Assembly (NCBI RefSeq): GCF_004341245.1
Contig: NZ_SLWY01000012.1
Location: 1 to 64,000, forward strand
Origin: Plasticicumulans lactativorans
GTDB lineage: Bacteria; Pseudomonadota; Gammaproteobacteria; Competibacterales; Competibacteraceae
DNA length: 64,000 nt
Reading direction: 5' to 3'
Numbering within the stretch: the first letter of the stretch is position 1; each line of letters opens with the position of its first letter. Positions 15,948 through 26,130 of this stretch are shown here, in pieces. The notes under the pieces are model-generated. The model saw only the letters and a list, made by a program, of their open reading frames with translations, searched no databases and was not told the DNA's origin. A program made the position numbers and the translations under genes.

Positions 15948-17138
15948 ATGCCATTCCGAATCGCCATCGCCCTGGTGGCCGGCCTCGTCGTGCCGCGTGC
16001 CGACGCCGCCGACCTCGGGGCCCTGCTGGAGCGCGCCTGGACGCGCGATCCGCAAGCCCGCGCACTGGATGCGCGCCGCGAAGCCGCCGCCGCGCGCGGC
16101 GAACTCGCTGCCGGCTGGCTGGCCGGCCCGCCCAGCCTCGACCTCACCTTGCAAAGCGACCAGCCGACCGGTGACCGCGGTGCCCGCGAACTCGACCTCG
16201 GCGTCGAACTGCCGTTGTGGTGGTCCGGCGAACGCGCCGCGCGCGCGGCACTCGCCGAGCGCGAAGGCGACGGCGTCGAGCGCCGCGAGCGGGCGCTGCG
16301 CCTGGCCCTCGCCGGGCGGCTGCGCGAGGCCGCGTGGGCGCTGGCGCTCGCCGAGGCCGAGTTGGCGCTCGCCGAGCGCCAGGCGCGCGCCGCCGCGCAA
16401 CTCACCGGCGAGGTCGAGCGCCGCGTCGCGGTCGGCGAACTCGCCGAGACCGACGCCCTGCTCGCCCGCGACGAGGCGCTGGCCGCGCGGCAGACGGTGC
16501 TGGAGCGCCAGGCGACGCGCCGCGAGGCCCTCGACGCCTGGCGCGCGCTGACCGGGGCCGACGCGTTGCCCGCGCGGCTCGACGAGCCGCCGGCCACCGC
16601 CGTCGTCGAGGACCACCCCGAGCGCCTCGCCGCACGCGCCGCCGCCGACCTCGCCGAGGCCAGGGTGCGCGTTGCCGGGCGCACGCCCGACGAGCGCCCC
16701 AGGCTCGTGATCGGCGGCAAGCGCGAGCGCGGCGCGCACGGCGAGGACTGGGACGACAGCGTCAGCATCGGCGTGTCGATCCCGCTCGGCGGCGAGCGCC
16801 TGCGCCGCGCCGAGGTCGCCGACGCCCGCGCCGAACTGCTCGATGCCGCCGCCGGCCAGGCACTCGCCGAGGAGCGCATCCCGCGCGAGGCCGATGCCGC
16901 GCGCGCCGCGCTCACGCTCGAGGAGACCCGCCTCGCCCAGGCCCGCGAGCGCCACGCGCTCGTCGGTCGCCGCCTCGCGCTGACGCAGAAGAGCTTCACG
17001 CTGGGCCAGACCGACCTGCCGACGCTGCTGCGCGTACGCGCCGACGCCGCCGCGGCCGAGGCCGCCGCCGCCCAGCAGAAACTGCGTGCCGGCCGCGCCC
17101 GCGCGCGCCTGAACCAGGCCCTGGGGGTGCTGCCATGA
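15948..17138 (+). CDS. TolC-family outer-membrane efflux protein (CzcC-like)
   Basis: This 396-residue protein has a signal peptide and long alpha-helical heptad regions characteristic of TolC-type outer-membrane factors, with the two repeated halves separated by beta segments (LDLTLQSDQPTG and SVSIGVSIPLGG). It forms the exit duct of a tripartite heavy-metal efflux pump. Its stop overlaps the start of the membrane fusion gene by four bases (ATGA), so the two are translationally coupled. Confidence 0.82.
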   Translation: MPFRIAIALVAGLVVPRADAADLGALLERAWTRDPQARALDARREAAAARGELAAGWLAGPPSLDLTLQSDQPTGDRGARELDLGVELPLWWSGERAARAALAEREGDGVERRERALRLALAGRLREAAWALALAEAELALAERQARAAAQLTGEVERRVAVGELAETDALLARDEALAARQTVLERQATRREALDAWRALTGADALPARLDEPPATAVVEDHPERLAARAAADLAEARVRVAGRTPDERPRLVIGGKRERGAHGEDWDDSVSIGVSIPLGGERLRRAEVADARAELLDAAAGQALAEERIPREADAARAALTLEETRLAQARERHALVGRRLALTQKSFTLGQTDLPTLLRVRADAAAAEAAAAQQKLRAGRARARLNQALGVLP

Positions 17139-18823
17139 TCCGCCTCCTCGCCTGTCTCCTCGCGCTGCTGCCGGCGCCCGCCTTCGCCCACGGCGGCGAA
17201 GACCACGGCGACGGCAAGGCCAGCGCCGCCGCGGCGGTCGTCGCCGCGCCGCGCTTCGAGACCGCCAGCGGCGACTTCCAGCTCGTCGGCATCCTCGACG
17301 CCGACGGCCACGGGCTGACGCTGTATCTCGACCGCTACGCCAGCAACGAGCCGGTCGCCGGCGCCCGCCTGGCGCTCGAAGCCGACGGCCGGCCGCTCGC
17401 CGTGGTCGACACCGGCGACGGCGTCTACCGCGTCGACGACGCCAACCTGGCCGCGCCGGGCAGCCGCGAGATCATCGCGAGCATCGACGCCGATGGCGTG
17501 CAGGACGTGCTGCTCGGCAAGCTCGCGGTCGTCGCTCCCGCGGCTACCGCACCGGCCGCCGGCGCCGGTGCGGTAGCCGGCTGGTGGTCGGTGCTCGGCG
17601 CCGCTGCCGCGGGGCTCGTCGTCGGGCTGCTGCTCGGCCGCCTGCGCGCGCCCGGGGGCGCCGCGGCGCTGGCCGGTGCCGCGCTCGTCGCCACGGCCGC
17701 ATGGCAAGCGGCGCCCGCCTTCGCCCACGGCGGCGAGGACCACGGCGACGGCCAGGCCGTCGCCGCGCCCGCCGGCGCCGGCGATGCCCCGAGCCGCCTG
17801 GCCGACGCCAGCCTGTTCGTGCCGAAGCCGGCGCAGCGCCTGCTCGGCCTGCGCACGCGGCTCACTGCGAGTGGCGACACGCCGCGCACGCAGGTGCTGC
17901 CCGGCCACCTGCTCGCCGATCCCAACCGCAGCGGCCGCGTGCAGGCGACGCAGGAAGGCCGCATCGAACCGGTCGACGGCGCCTTCCCGCACATCGGCCA
18001 GCACGTCGAAGCCGGCGAGGTGCTGGCCTGGCTGGTGCCGCTGGCCGCGCGCCTCGAAACCAGCGAGCGCCAGGCCCAGCTCGCCGAACTCGACAGCCAG
18101 ATCCGCCTTGCCGAACGCCGCCTCGCCCGGCTGCAGCCGCTCGCCGGCAGCGTCGCCGCCGGCGAGATCGACGCCGCGCGCACCGAGCTCGCCGGCCTGC
18201 GCGAGCGGCGCACGGCGATGGGCAGCGGGCTCGCCGCGCGCGAGGCGCTGCGCGCACCGGTCGCCGGCGTGATCAGCCACACCGCACTGGTCGCCGGGCA
18301 GCTCGCCGAGGCGCGCGAGACGCTGGTCGAGATCGTCGACCCGGCGGCGTGGTGGGCCGAGGCACGGGTGTTCGACGCCACGCTGCCGACGCGCATCGAG
18401 CGCGCCTTCGCCGAGACGCAGGACGGCCGGGCGTTCGCGCTCGAGCTGCGCGGCGTCGGCTTCCAGCGCCGTTCGCAGGGCCTGCCGATGCAGTTCCGCG
18501 TGGTCGATGCGCTCGCCGCGCCCGCGGCTGCCGACGCCCGGGGGACGGCGCAGCGGCTCGCCGGCCTCAGCGCCGGCGAGCCGCTGCGCATCCTGGTGCA
18601 GAGCCGCGAGCAGGTGCGTGGCGTGCGGCTGCCGCGCGACGCGGTGACGCGCGGCGCCAACGGCGAGCCGGTGGTGTTCGTGCAGACGGCGGCCGAGCGC
18701 TTCGTGCCGGTGCGGGTGCGCTTCGAGGCGGTCGACGGCGTCGACGTCGTCGTCACCTCCGGGCTCGCCGGCGGCGAGCGCGTGGTCACCGTGGGCGCGG
18801 CGCTGCTCGCGCAAGTGCGTTGA
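17135..18823 (+). CDS. Membrane fusion protein of heavy-metal RND efflux (CzcB-like), with duplicated N-terminal region
   Basis: This is a 562-residue periplasmic adaptor. The C-terminal part (about residues 215-562) is a standard membrane-fusion protein with a helical hairpin ([21 protein letters not shown]) and lipoyl/beta-barrel segments. The N-terminal half is unusual: after the first signal sequence comes [10 protein letters not shown] (about 18-27), a beta domain, a transmembrane segment (about 150-172), then a second signal-like helix followed by the same [10 protein letters not shown] (about 197-206). This looks like a fusion of a small His-motif domain protein with an adaptor that kept its own leader. 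It sits between the TolC-like and RND genes. Confidence 0.82.
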   Translation: MIRLLACLLALLPAPAFAHGGEDHGDGKASAAAAVVAAPRFETASGDFQLVGILDADGHGLTLYLDRYASNEPVAGARLALEADGRPLAVVDTGDGVYRVDDANLAAPGSREIIASIDADGVQDVLLGKLAVVAPAATAPAAGAGAVAGWWSVLGAAAAGLVVGLLLGRLRAPGGAAALAGAALVATAAWQAAPAFAHGGEDHGDGQAVAAPAGAGDAPSRLADASLFVPKPAQRLLGLRTRLTASGDTPRTQVLPGHLLADPNRSGRVQATQEGRIEPVDGAFPHIGQHVEAGEVLAWLVPLAARLETSERQAQLAELDSQIRLAERRLARLQPLAGSVAAGEIDAARTELAGLRERRTAMGSGLAAREALRAPVAGVISHTALVAGQLAEARETLVEIVDPAAWWAEARVFDATLPTRIERAFAETQDGRAFALELRGVGFQRRSQGLPMQFRVVDALAAPAAADARGTAQRLAGLSAGEPLRILVQSREQVRGVRLPRDAVTRGANGEPVVFVQTAAERFVPVRVRFEAVDGVDVVVTSGLAGGERVVTVGAALLAQVR

Positions 18824-18833
18824 GGGTCGCGGC

Positions 18834-21800
18834 ATGTTCGAACGCCTGATCAACGCCAGCCTCGCGCACCGCCTGATCGCGCTCGCGGCGGCGCTGCTGC
18901 TGCTCGTCTACGGCGCGCTGAGCGCACGCCAACTGCCGGTCGACGTGTTCCCCGACCTCAACCGCCCCACCGTGACGCTGATGACCGAAGCCGAGGGCAT
19001 GGCGCCCGAGGAGGTCGAGCAACTGATCACCTTCCCGCTGGAGACGGCGATGAACGGGCTGCCCGGTGTCGGCCGGGTGCGCTCGGTGTCGGGGGTGGGG
19101 CTGTCGATCCTCTACGTCGAGTTCGCCTGGGGCACCGACCTCTACCGCAACCGCCAGCAGGTCGCCGAGCGCATGGCGGCGGTGGCGGCGCAACTGCCCG
19201 CGGGGGTGACCCCGCAGATGGGCCCGGTGACCTCGATCATGGGCGAGATCATGCTGATCGCGCTGCGCGCCGAGGGCGACGCGGTCACGCCGATGCAACT
19301 GCGCGAGACCGCCGACTGGGTGCTGCGGCCGCGGCTGCTGACCATCCCCGGCGTCGCGCAGGTGATCCCGATCGGCGGCGAGGTGCGCCAGTTCCAGGTC
19401 ACCCCCGACGTCACCGCGATGGAAGACCTGGAGGTGTCGCTCGAAGCCCTCGAAGGCGCGCTGAAGGGCTTCGGCACCAACCTCAGCGGCGGCTTCATCG
19501 ACCAGGGCAGCCGCGAGTACCTGATCCGCGCGCTCGGCCGTACCACCCGGCTCGAAGACCTGGCCGGGCTGGTGGTGGCGGTGCGCGACGGCCGGCCGGT
19601 GTACCTGCAGCAGCTCGCGCGGGTCGAGCTCGCCGCGCGCGTCAAGCGCGGCGATGCCGGCTTCGGCGGCCAGCCCGCGGTGATCCTGTCGGTGCAGAAG
19701 CAGCCCGCGGCCGACACCGTCAGGCTCACCGCCGCGATCGAGAGCGCGCTCGCCGAGCTCACGCGCACGCTGCCCGCGGGCGTGAAACCCGAGCGGCTGT
19801 TCCGCCAGGCGAACTTCATCGACGCCTCGGTCGGCAACGTGGTCGAGGCGCTGCGCGACGGCGCGATCATGGTCGCGGTGGTGCTGTTCGCCTTCCTGCT
19901 CAACCTGCGCACGACGCTGATCTCGCTGACGGCGATCCCGCTGTCGCTGCTGATGGCGGTGCTGGTGTTCGAGGCCTTCGGGCTTTCGATCAACACGATG
20001 ACGCTCGGCGGGCTCGCGATCGCGATCGGCGAGCTGGTCGACGACGCCGTGGTCGGCGTCGAGAACGTGCTGCGGCGCCTGCGCGAGAACGCGCAGCACG
20101 CGCACCCGCGCCCGCCGCTCGCGGTGATCGCGCAGGCGACGCTGGAGGTGCGCTCGGCGATCTTCTACGCGACGCTGATCATCGTGCTGGTGTTCGTGCC
20201 GCTGTTCGCGCTGTCGGGCATCGAGGGGCGGCTGTTCACCCCGCTCGGCATCGCCTACATGGTGTCGATGCTGGCGAGCATGGTCGTCTCGGTCACCGTG
20301 ACGCCGGTGCTGTGCTTCTACCTGCTGCCCGGCGCGAAGCTGATGGCGCACGGCGACAGCCCCCTGGTCACCTGGCTCAAGCGCATCGATGCGCGGCTGC
20401 TGGCGTGGTCGTTCCGCCACGCGCGCGGGCTGCTCGCCAGCGCCGTGCTGCTGGTCGCGCTCGCCGGCGGGCTGCTGCTGGCGCTGCCGCGCGCCTTCCT
20501 GCCCGCCTTCAACGAGGGCACGCTGACCGTCAGCCTGCTGCTCAATCCCGGCACCTCGCTCGCCGAGTCCAACCGCGTCGGCGCCCTCGCCGAGCGGCTG
20601 CTCCTGGCGGTGCCCGAGGTCACCGGGGTCGGCCGCCGCACCGGCCGCGCCGAACTCGACGAGCACGCCGAGGGCGTGCATTCGAGCGAGATCGACGTCG
20701 ACCTCGAACCCTCGGCGCGCCCGCGCGAGGCGGTGATCGCCGACATCCGCGGCCGCCTCGCACTGCTGCCGGCGGCGGTCAACGTCGGCCAGCCGATCTC
20801 GCATCGCCTCGACCACCTGCTGTCGGGGGTGCGCGCGCAGATCGCGCTGAAGGTGTTCGGCGACGATCTCGACACCCTGCGCGACCTGGCCAGCGGGCTG
20901 GAGGCGAAGCTCAAGGCCATCCCCGGGCTGGTCGACGTGCAGATCGAGAAGCAGGTGCTGATCCCGCAGGTGCAGGTGCGGCTCGACTACGAGCGAGCGC
21001 GCGCCTACGGCGTGACCCCGGCCGCGGTCGGCGAGGCGCTGGAGACGCTCGCCAACGGCCGCGTGGTGACGCAACTGATCGAACGCGACCGGCGCTTCGA
21101 CGTGGTGCTGCGCCTGGCCGAGGCCGAGCGCAGCGTCGAGCGCCTGGCCGAGCTGCTGGTGGAGACGCCGGGCGGCTGGATCCCGCTGCGGCTGGTCGCC
21201 GACGTCGCCGAGGACCTCGGGCCCAACCAGGTCAGCCGCGACGACGGCCGCCGCCGCATCGTGATCTCGGCCAACGGCGACGGCCGCGACATGGCGGCGA
21301 TCGTCGCCGACATCCGCGCGCTGCTGGCGGCGACGCCGCTGCCCGAGGGTTACTTCACCGCGCTCGAAGGCCAGTTCCAGGCACAGGAGGAGGCCGCGGC
21401 GCTGATCGCACTGCTGGCGCTGGTGTCGTGCGCGCTGATCTTCCTGGTGCTGTACAGCCGCTACCGCTCGGTGACCTTCTCGGTGCTGATCATGGTCAAC
21501 ATCCCGCTGGCGATGATCGGCGGCGTCGCCGGGCTGTGGCTCGCCGGGCAGGTGCTGTCGGTGGCGAGCCTGGTCGGCTTCATCACGCTGGCCGGCATCA
21601 GCACGCGCAACGGCATCCTCAAGGTCAGTCACTACCTGAACCTGATGCTGCACGAGAACGAGGACTTCTCCACCGCGATGATCGTGCGCGGCAGCCTCGA
21701 ACGGCTGACGCCGGTGCTGATGACGGCGCTGGTCGCCGCCTTCGGCCTGGTGCCGCTGCTGCTCGCCGCCGACGCCCCCGGCAAGGAGATCCTGCACCCG

Positions 21801-21935
21801 GTGGCGGTGGTGATCTTCGGCGGCCTGATCAGCTCGACGCTGCTCGACACCCTGCTGACCCCGGTGCTGTTCTGGCTGTTCGGCGAAAAACCGGCGCGGC
21901 GGCTGATCGCGCAGGCCGGCGACGAAAGCTTCTGA
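18834..21935 (+). CDS. Heavy-metal RND efflux pump (CusA/CzcA family)
   Basis: This 1033-residue inner-membrane proton antiporter has twelve predicted helices and two large periplasmic loops. The helix IV signature reads [17 protein letters not shown]. This differs from the CzcA type (DFG..VD) and the CusA type (A.G..VDAA) and matches the less characterised HME3-like group, so the transported metal is uncertain. The N-terminus ([23 protein letters not shown]) and [19 protein letters not shown] are typical of the family. It is the last core gene of the tripartite pump operon and directly precedes copper-related genes. Confidence 0.88.
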   Translation: MFERLINASLAHRLIALAAALLLLVYGALSARQLPVDVFPDLNRPTVTLMTEAEGMAPEEVEQLITFPLETAMNGLPGVGRVRSVSGVGLSILYVEFAWGTDLYRNRQQVAERMAAVAAQLPAGVTPQMGPVTSIMGEIMLIALRAEGDAVTPMQLRETADWVLRPRLLTIPGVAQVIPIGGEVRQFQVTPDVTAMEDLEVSLEALEGALKGFGTNLSGGFIDQGSREYLIRALGRTTRLEDLAGLVVAVRDGRPVYLQQLARVELAARVKRGDAGFGGQPAVILSVQKQPAADTVRLTAAIESALAELTRTLPAGVKPERLFRQANFIDASVGNVVEALRDGAIMVAVVLFAFLLNLRTTLISLTAIPLSLLMAVLVFEAFGLSINTMTLGGLAIAIGELVDDAVVGVENVLRRLRENAQHAHPRPPLAVIAQATLEVRSAIFYATLIIVLVFVPLFALSGIEGRLFTPLGIAYMVSMLASMVVSVTVTPVLCFYLLPGAKLMAHGDSPLVTWLKRIDARLLAWSFRHARGLLASAVLLVALAGGLLLALPRAFLPAFNEGTLTVSLLLNPGTSLAESNRVGALAERLLLAVPEVTGVGRRTGRAELDEHAEGVHSSEIDVDLEPSARPREAVIADIRGRLALLPAAVNVGQPISHRLDHLLSGVRAQIALKVFGDDLDTLRDLASGLEAKLKAIPGLVDVQIEKQVLIPQVQVRLDYERARAYGVTPAAVGEALETLANGRVVTQLIERDRRFDVVLRLAEAERSVERLAELLVETPGGWIPLRLVADVAEDLGPNQVSRDDGRRRIVISANGDGRDMAAIVADIRALLAATPLPEGYFTALEGQFQAQEEAAALIALLALVSCALIFLVLYSRYRSVTFSVLIMVNIPLAMIGGVAGLWLAGQVLSVASLVGFITLAGISTRNGILKVSHYLNLMLHENEDFSTAMIVRGSLERLTPVLMTALVAAFGLVPLLLAADAPGKEILHPVAVVIFGGLISSTLLDTLLTPVLFWLFGEKPARRLIAQAGDESF

Positions 21936-21967
21936 ATCCCCCCTCGACCACGGGAGACACCCCGACC

Positions 21968-22321
21968 ATGCGCAAGACCCTGCCAGCCCTCGCCCTGCTG
22001 CTCGCGGCCGCCGCCGCCCACGCCGATGCCGACCTGAAAGCCGTGTCGAAGCACGGCGGCACGATGATCGAAACGGCGGACGGCACGATCCTCGAAGTCA
22101 CCGGCGACACCGTGTACCTCTACGAGCACGGCGGCACGCCGCTCGCCGCCACCGGCGCCAGCGGCCGCATCGTCGCCAGCGGCGGCGCGGCGATCGCCCT
22201 CGAAGCCGCCGGCGACAACCGCCTGAAGCTCGCGCAGGCGCTGCCGCCGGGCGCCCGCGCCGTGATCTCGATCAAGCTGCCGGGCCGCGCGCCGATCCAG
22301 ACTCGTCTGGAAGGCCATTGA
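21968..22321 (+). CDS. Small exported protein in the metal resistance operon
   Basis: This 117-residue protein has a signal peptide (TLPALALLLAAAAAHA) and a short beta-rich mature domain starting DADLKAVSKHGGTMIETADGTILEV. No family was recognised. It follows the RND gene by 32 bases and precedes the multicopper oxidase, so it probably belongs to the same metal-resistance transcript. A few histidines are present but no clear metal motif. Confidence 0.65.
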   Translation: MRKTLPALALLLAAAAAHADADLKAVSKHGGTMIETADGTILEVTGDTVYLYEHGGTPLAATGASGRIVASGGAAIALEAAGDNRLKLAQALPPGARAVISIKLPGRAPIQTRLEGH

Positions 22322-22396
22322 GTGTTCGCCATCCCACGCCCCCACACCTGCGCCCCCGCGGCGCAGGCCCGTCCCGGCCCCGCACCCGAGGTGACG

Positions 22397-24028
22397 ATGA
22401 AACCCCGCCCGTCTTCGCTCACAGCCTTCGCCGCAGCCGCGCTCGGCGCGGCCTGCGCGCTCCCCGCCGGCGCCGCGCCGGACATGGCCGAGCATTGCCG
22501 GCAGATGCCCGGGATGGCCGGCTGCGAAGCCTTCCGCCTGCCCGCCGCGGCGGCGCCGGCCGCCGCGGATGCCCCGGCGATGCAGTTGCCGGGCGCCGGG
22601 CTGCCGGCGAAGCCGGCACAGCCGACGCCGGTGGTCGAGCTCAAGGACGGCGACACCTACCGGCTGCGCGCCGAGGTGGTGACGCGCACGGTCGCCGGCG
22701 CGCCGCTGCGCCTGTACGCCTACAACGGTTCGGTGCCGGGGCCGCTCCTCAAGGTGCGCCAAGGCAGCCGCGTGGCGATCGAGTTCGAGAACGCGATCGA
22801 CCAGGACACCACGGTGCACTGGCACGGCCTGCGCATCGACTACCGGATGGACGGCGTGCCCGGCGTCGGCCAGCCGCCGGTGCCGCCGGGGGGACGCTTC
22901 CGCTACGAGCTGAGCTTCCCCGACGAAGGCATGTACTGGTACCACCCGCACATCCGCGAGGACTTCCAGCAGGACGCCGGACTCTACGGCAACCTCTGGG
23001 TGCTGCCCGCCGACGCGCGCGCCTACGGCCCGGTCGACCGCGAGCTCGCGCTGATCGTCGACGACGTGCTGATCGAGGACGGCCGCCAGGTGCCGTTCGG
23101 CCGCGACGCCGCCACGCATGCGCTGATGGGCCGCTTCGGCAACGTCATGCTGGTCAACGGCGACACCGACGTCCGCCTGCAGGCGCGGGTCGGCGAGACG
23201 CTGCGCCTGTACCTGACCAACGCCGCCAACGCGCGCACCTTCGCGCTGAGCTTCCCCGGCGCGCGGATGAAGCGCGTCGGTGGCGACGGCGGCCGCTACG
23301 AGCGCGACGCCGTCGTCGACACGGTGACGCTCGCCCCCAGCGAACGCGCGATCGTCGAACTCGGCTTCGACCACGCCGGCCGCGTGCCGCTGCTGCACAC
23401 CACCCCCGCGCGGCGCTACGAGCTCGGCCGCATCGAGGTCGCCGCCGCCGATGCCGCACCCGGCGCCACCGAACTGCGCGAGAACGCCGACGTGCAGGCG
23501 GCGATCGCCGCGCTGGTCGAGCGCTTCGGCGACGCGCCACCCGCGCACGTGCTGTCGATGCACGTCGAGCGCGCCGGCGCCGCGGCCGGCCACGCCATGG
23601 ACCACGCGGCGATGGGCCACGGCGGCCCGGCGCCGATCGAGTGGGAGGACGCGATGGGTGCGGCCAACGCCGCCGCGACCTCGGCCGACACCCGCTGGGT
23701 GCTGCGCGACGAGGCCGGCGGCGCCGAGAACATGGACGTGCGCTGGACCTTCAGGCGCGGCGAGCCGGTGAAGATCCGCCTGCGCAACCCGGCCGGCGGG
23801 CTGCACCCGATGCAGCACCCGATCCATTTCCACGGCCAGCGCTTCGTCGTGCTCGCGGTCGACGGCAAGCCCGTCGACAACCACGTGTGGAAGGACACGG
23901 TGCTGGTGCCGGCGGGTTCGGCGGTCGACATCGTGCTCGACCCGAGCAACCCGGGCGAATGGATGGCGCACTGCCACATCGCCGAACACCTGAGCTCGGG
24001 GATGATGATCGGCTTCCGCGTCGAGTAG
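22397..24028 (+). CDS. Periplasmic multicopper oxidase (CopA/CueO-like)
   Basis: This 543-residue oxidase has a signal peptide and three cupredoxin domains. The four copper-binding motifs are visible: HWHG (about residue 141), YHPH (about 183), HPIHFHG (about 474) and HCHIAEHLSSGMM (about 525, whose cysteine, second histidine and following residues form the type 1 site). A Met/His insertion (HAMDHAAMGHGG) suggests copper sensing or binding. It likely oxidises cuprous to cupric ion. The start is ATG at 22397 after a GAGGTGACG site. Confidence 0.88.
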   Translation: MKPRPSSLTAFAAAALGAACALPAGAAPDMAEHCRQMPGMAGCEAFRLPAAAAPAAADAPAMQLPGAGLPAKPAQPTPVVELKDGDTYRLRAEVVTRTVAGAPLRLYAYNGSVPGPLLKVRQGSRVAIEFENAIDQDTTVHWHGLRIDYRMDGVPGVGQPPVPPGGRFRYELSFPDEGMYWYHPHIREDFQQDAGLYGNLWVLPADARAYGPVDRELALIVDDVLIEDGRQVPFGRDAATHALMGRFGNVMLVNGDTDVRLQARVGETLRLYLTNAANARTFALSFPGARMKRVGGDGGRYERDAVVDTVTLAPSERAIVELGFDHAGRVPLLHTTPARRYELGRIEVAAADAAPGATELRENADVQAAIAALVERFGDAPPAHVLSMHVERAGAAAGHAMDHAAMGHGGPAPIEWEDAMGAANAAATSADTRWVLRDEAGGAENMDVRWTFRRGEPVKIRLRNPAGGLHPMQHPIHFHGQRFVVLAVDGKPVDNHVWKDTVLVPAGSAVDIVLDPSNPGEWMAHCHIAEHLSSGMMIGFRVE

Positions 24029-24148
24029 CCGACAGCCCCGCGCGTCCGGCAGGGATGCCGGACGGTACTGCCACAGGAGACATCCGAACCCACCGCCCGG
24101 GAAAGCGGGCGGCCCCGAACCGCCCGAACGCTACGAGAGGTCTCGCTC

Positions 24149-24772
24149 ATGAACGCAGTCACCCGGTTTTCCCACGCGCTCCTCGTCGTCGGCCTGGCCG
24201 CGAGCCTGAACGCCGGCGCGCAGCAGGCGCCGCAGGACCCGCATCACCCCGATCAGGCCGCGACGCCGGCGGCACCCGCCACCCCCGCACCGGCCCCGGA
24301 CCCGCTGCTCCAGCAGATGCAGCAGCGCATGGAGAAGATGCAGGTCCTGATCGACCAGCTCGAAAAAACCCAGGACCCGGCCGAACGCCGCCGCCTGCTG
24401 GACGAGCACCGGCGGGAGATGCGCGAAGGCATGCGCACGATGCGCGAGCTGGCGGGCCGGCCCGGCATGCCGATGGGGGGTATGGGCATGATGGGCCCCG
24501 GCGGGATGGCGCCGCCGCCCGCCGCAGCACCGGGCGGTGCCCAGGCCCCCGCTGGCGCTCAGGCGCCGGGCGCCGGCTCGGGCGGCATGATGGGAGGCGG
24601 CATGATGGGCGGTGGCATGGGCGGCGGGATGATGATGGACCCGTGCGGGATGATGGGCGGCGCCATGCTGCAGCGCCAGCAATGGATGGAGCAGCGCATG
24701 GACATGATGCAGCGCATGCTGGAGCAGGTGATCGAGCGCGAGCCGACACAGCCGGGCCCGCCCAAGCCGTGA
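24149..24772 (+). CDS. Methionine-rich periplasmic protein, probable copper binding
   Basis: This 207-residue protein has a signal peptide ending in AGAQQAPQ. A coiled-coil stretch (LLQQMQQRMEKMQVLIDQLEKTQ) is followed by Met-Gly-rich repeats (MPMGGMGMMGPGGM and several GGMM runs) and a final Met/Gln-rich helix. Clustered methionines bind Cu(I) or Ag(I) in periplasmic chaperones. It lies between the multicopper oxidase and the YncE-like gene, consistent with copper handling. No named family could be assigned. Confidence 0.7.
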   Translation: MNAVTRFSHALLVVGLAASLNAGAQQAPQDPHHPDQAATPAAPATPAPAPDPLLQQMQQRMEKMQVLIDQLEKTQDPAERRRLLDEHRREMREGMRTMRELAGRPGMPMGGMGMMGPGGMAPPPAAAPGGAQAPAGAQAPGAGSGGMMGGGMMGGGMGGGMMMDPCGMMGGAMLQRQQWMEQRMDMMQRMLEQVIEREPTQPGPPKP

Positions 24773-24783
24773 GCCGGCCCGCG

Positions 24784-25767
24784 ATGCGCCCGCTCGCCGC
24801 GCTCGCGGCGGCGGCGGCCTTGCTCGGGCTCGCCGACGCGACGGCCGGCACGGTCTACACCGCCGACGAGCGCGGCGCCTCGATCAGCGCGATCGACACC
24901 GGCAGCGGTGAGGTGCGCACCGCCCCGCTGCCGGTCGCACCGCACAACGTGCAGATCGCTCCCGACGGCAGGCGTCTGTTGCTGACCGGCATGCCGACCG
25001 CCCCCCACGGCGGCCACGCCGGGCACGCCGCGGGCGGTCGCCTGCTGCTGCTCGACGCGGACTCGCTCGCGGTCGGCGCGGACATCGTCCTGGGCGGCCA
25101 TCCGGGCCACGTCGTCACCGATGCGGTCGGCGGCACCGCGTATGTCACCGACGCCGCCGCCGACCGCGTGCTGCTGGTCGACCTCGCGGCGCGGCGGGTG
25201 GACGGCGCGATCCCGACCGGTGCCTACCCGCACGGCCTGCGCGTGAGCCCCGACGGCCGCGAGCTGTACGTCGCCGACGTCAAGGGCGGCACGGTCACGG
25301 TGATCGATCTCGCGACCCGGACGCGCGTCGCCAGCATCCCGGTCGGCAAGGCGCCGGTGCAGGTCGGCTTCGCGCCCGATGGCCGCAAGGCCTACGTGTC
25401 GCTGCGCGACGACGATGCGGTCGCCGAGATCGACACCGCCACGCGCGCGGTCACCGCCAGGATCGGGGTCGGCCGCAAGCCGATCCAGGTCCACGCCACG
25501 CCCGACGGACGCAAGCTGTACGTGGCCAATCAGGGCACCGCGGCGCAGCCCGACGACCGCGTTTCGGTGATCGACCTCGGCGCGTGGCGGGTCGTCGCGA
25601 CGCTGAACTCGGGCCGCGGCGCGCACGGCGTGGTCGCCGCCGCCGGGCGCGCCTGGATCAGCAACGTCGAAGACAGCAGCGTCGCCGAGATCGACACCGC
25701 GAGCGATCGCGTGCTGAAGCGCTACCCGGTCGGCCGGGGGCCGAACGGCATCACCTACCGGCCCTGA
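24784..25767 (+). CDS. YncE-like periplasmic beta-propeller protein
   Basis: This 327-residue protein has a signal peptide and repeated blades of the YVTN/YncE type (for example GAYPHGLRVSPDGRELYVAD and GRKPIQVHATPDGRKLYVAN). The HGGHAGHAAGG insert is His-rich and may bind metal. Such propellers accompany copper resistance genes and may act as sensors or scaffolds; no enzyme activity is evident. The start is ATG at 24784 or the upstream GTG at 24769, which overlaps the previous stop. A perfect 18-bp hairpin follows the gene. Confidence 0.75.
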   Translation: MRPLAALAAAAALLGLADATAGTVYTADERGASISAIDTGSGEVRTAPLPVAPHNVQIAPDGRRLLLTGMPTAPHGGHAGHAAGGRLLLLDADSLAVGADIVLGGHPGHVVTDAVGGTAYVTDAAADRVLLVDLAARRVDGAIPTGAYPHGLRVSPDGRELYVADVKGGTVTVIDLATRTRVASIPVGKAPVQVGFAPDGRKAYVSLRDDDAVAEIDTATRAVTARIGVGRKPIQVHATPDGRKLYVANQGTAAQPDDRVSVIDLGAWRVVATLNSGRGAHGVVAAAGRAWISNVEDSSVAEIDTASDRVLKRYPVGRGPNGITYRP

Positions 25768-25777
25768 AACCCCACGC

Positions 25778-25818
25778 GGCGCTGCCCCCGGTGCCCCGTC
25801 GGCACCGGGGGCAGCGCC
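25778..25818 (+). terminator. Perfect 18-bp stem-loop, terminator or mRNA-processing hairpin
   Basis: Arms 25778-25795 (GGCGCTGCCCCCGGTGCC) and 25801-25818 are perfectly complementary around a five-base loop. No T-tract follows, so classical intrinsic termination is not certain. It separates the YncE-like gene from the DUF2933 gene and may end transcription or stabilise the upstream messenger. Confidence 0.6.
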
Positions 25819-25863
25819 CCATCCATCGAGCCCCCGTGCGCGGCTCGTCGCAGGAGTCCGATC

Positions 25864-26130
25864 ATGAATCCACAACGTACCGATCCCCCCATACGCCCCC
25901 CGTCACCCTCACGCTCGAACGCGGTGCTGCTCGGTTTTCTGGTGATCATCGGCTTCTTCCTGATCGCCGAGCACCGCGCCCACCTGCTCGGCATCCTGCC
26001 CTGGCTGCTGCTGCTCGCCTGCCCCCTGATGCACCTGTTCATGCACCACGGCCACGGCGGTGCGCATGCATCGCACCATGACGCGGTGCACGACAAGGCG
26101 AAGACGCCGGAGACGGAGGACAAGCCATGA
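25864..26130 (+). CDS. DUF2933 small membrane protein
   Basis: This 88-residue protein has two hydrophobic stretches ([18 protein letters not shown] and [22 protein letters not shown]) and a His-rich tail ([16 protein letters not shown]). DUF2933 proteins are small membrane proteins found almost only next to copper resistance genes. Its stop overlaps the start of the ICMT-like gene by four bases. Function is not established. Confidence 0.75.
   Translation: MNPQRTDPPIRPPSPSRSNAVLLGFLVIIGFFLIAEHRAHLLGILPWLLLLACPLMHLFMHHGHGGAHASHHDAVHDKAKTPETEDKP

Noticed and set aside
13365-16955. Very long minus-strand open frame (1196 codons) opposite the ExeA-like and CzcC-like genes
   Set aside because: It is a GC-rich antisense shadow: low-complexity Gly/Arg/Ala sequence with no domain, while the plus strand has well-defined families.
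18786-21797. 1003-codon minus-strand frame opposite the RND pump
   Set aside because: Composition is His/Gln/Arg-biased nonsense produced by the reverse complement of the pump gene; no start context or domain.
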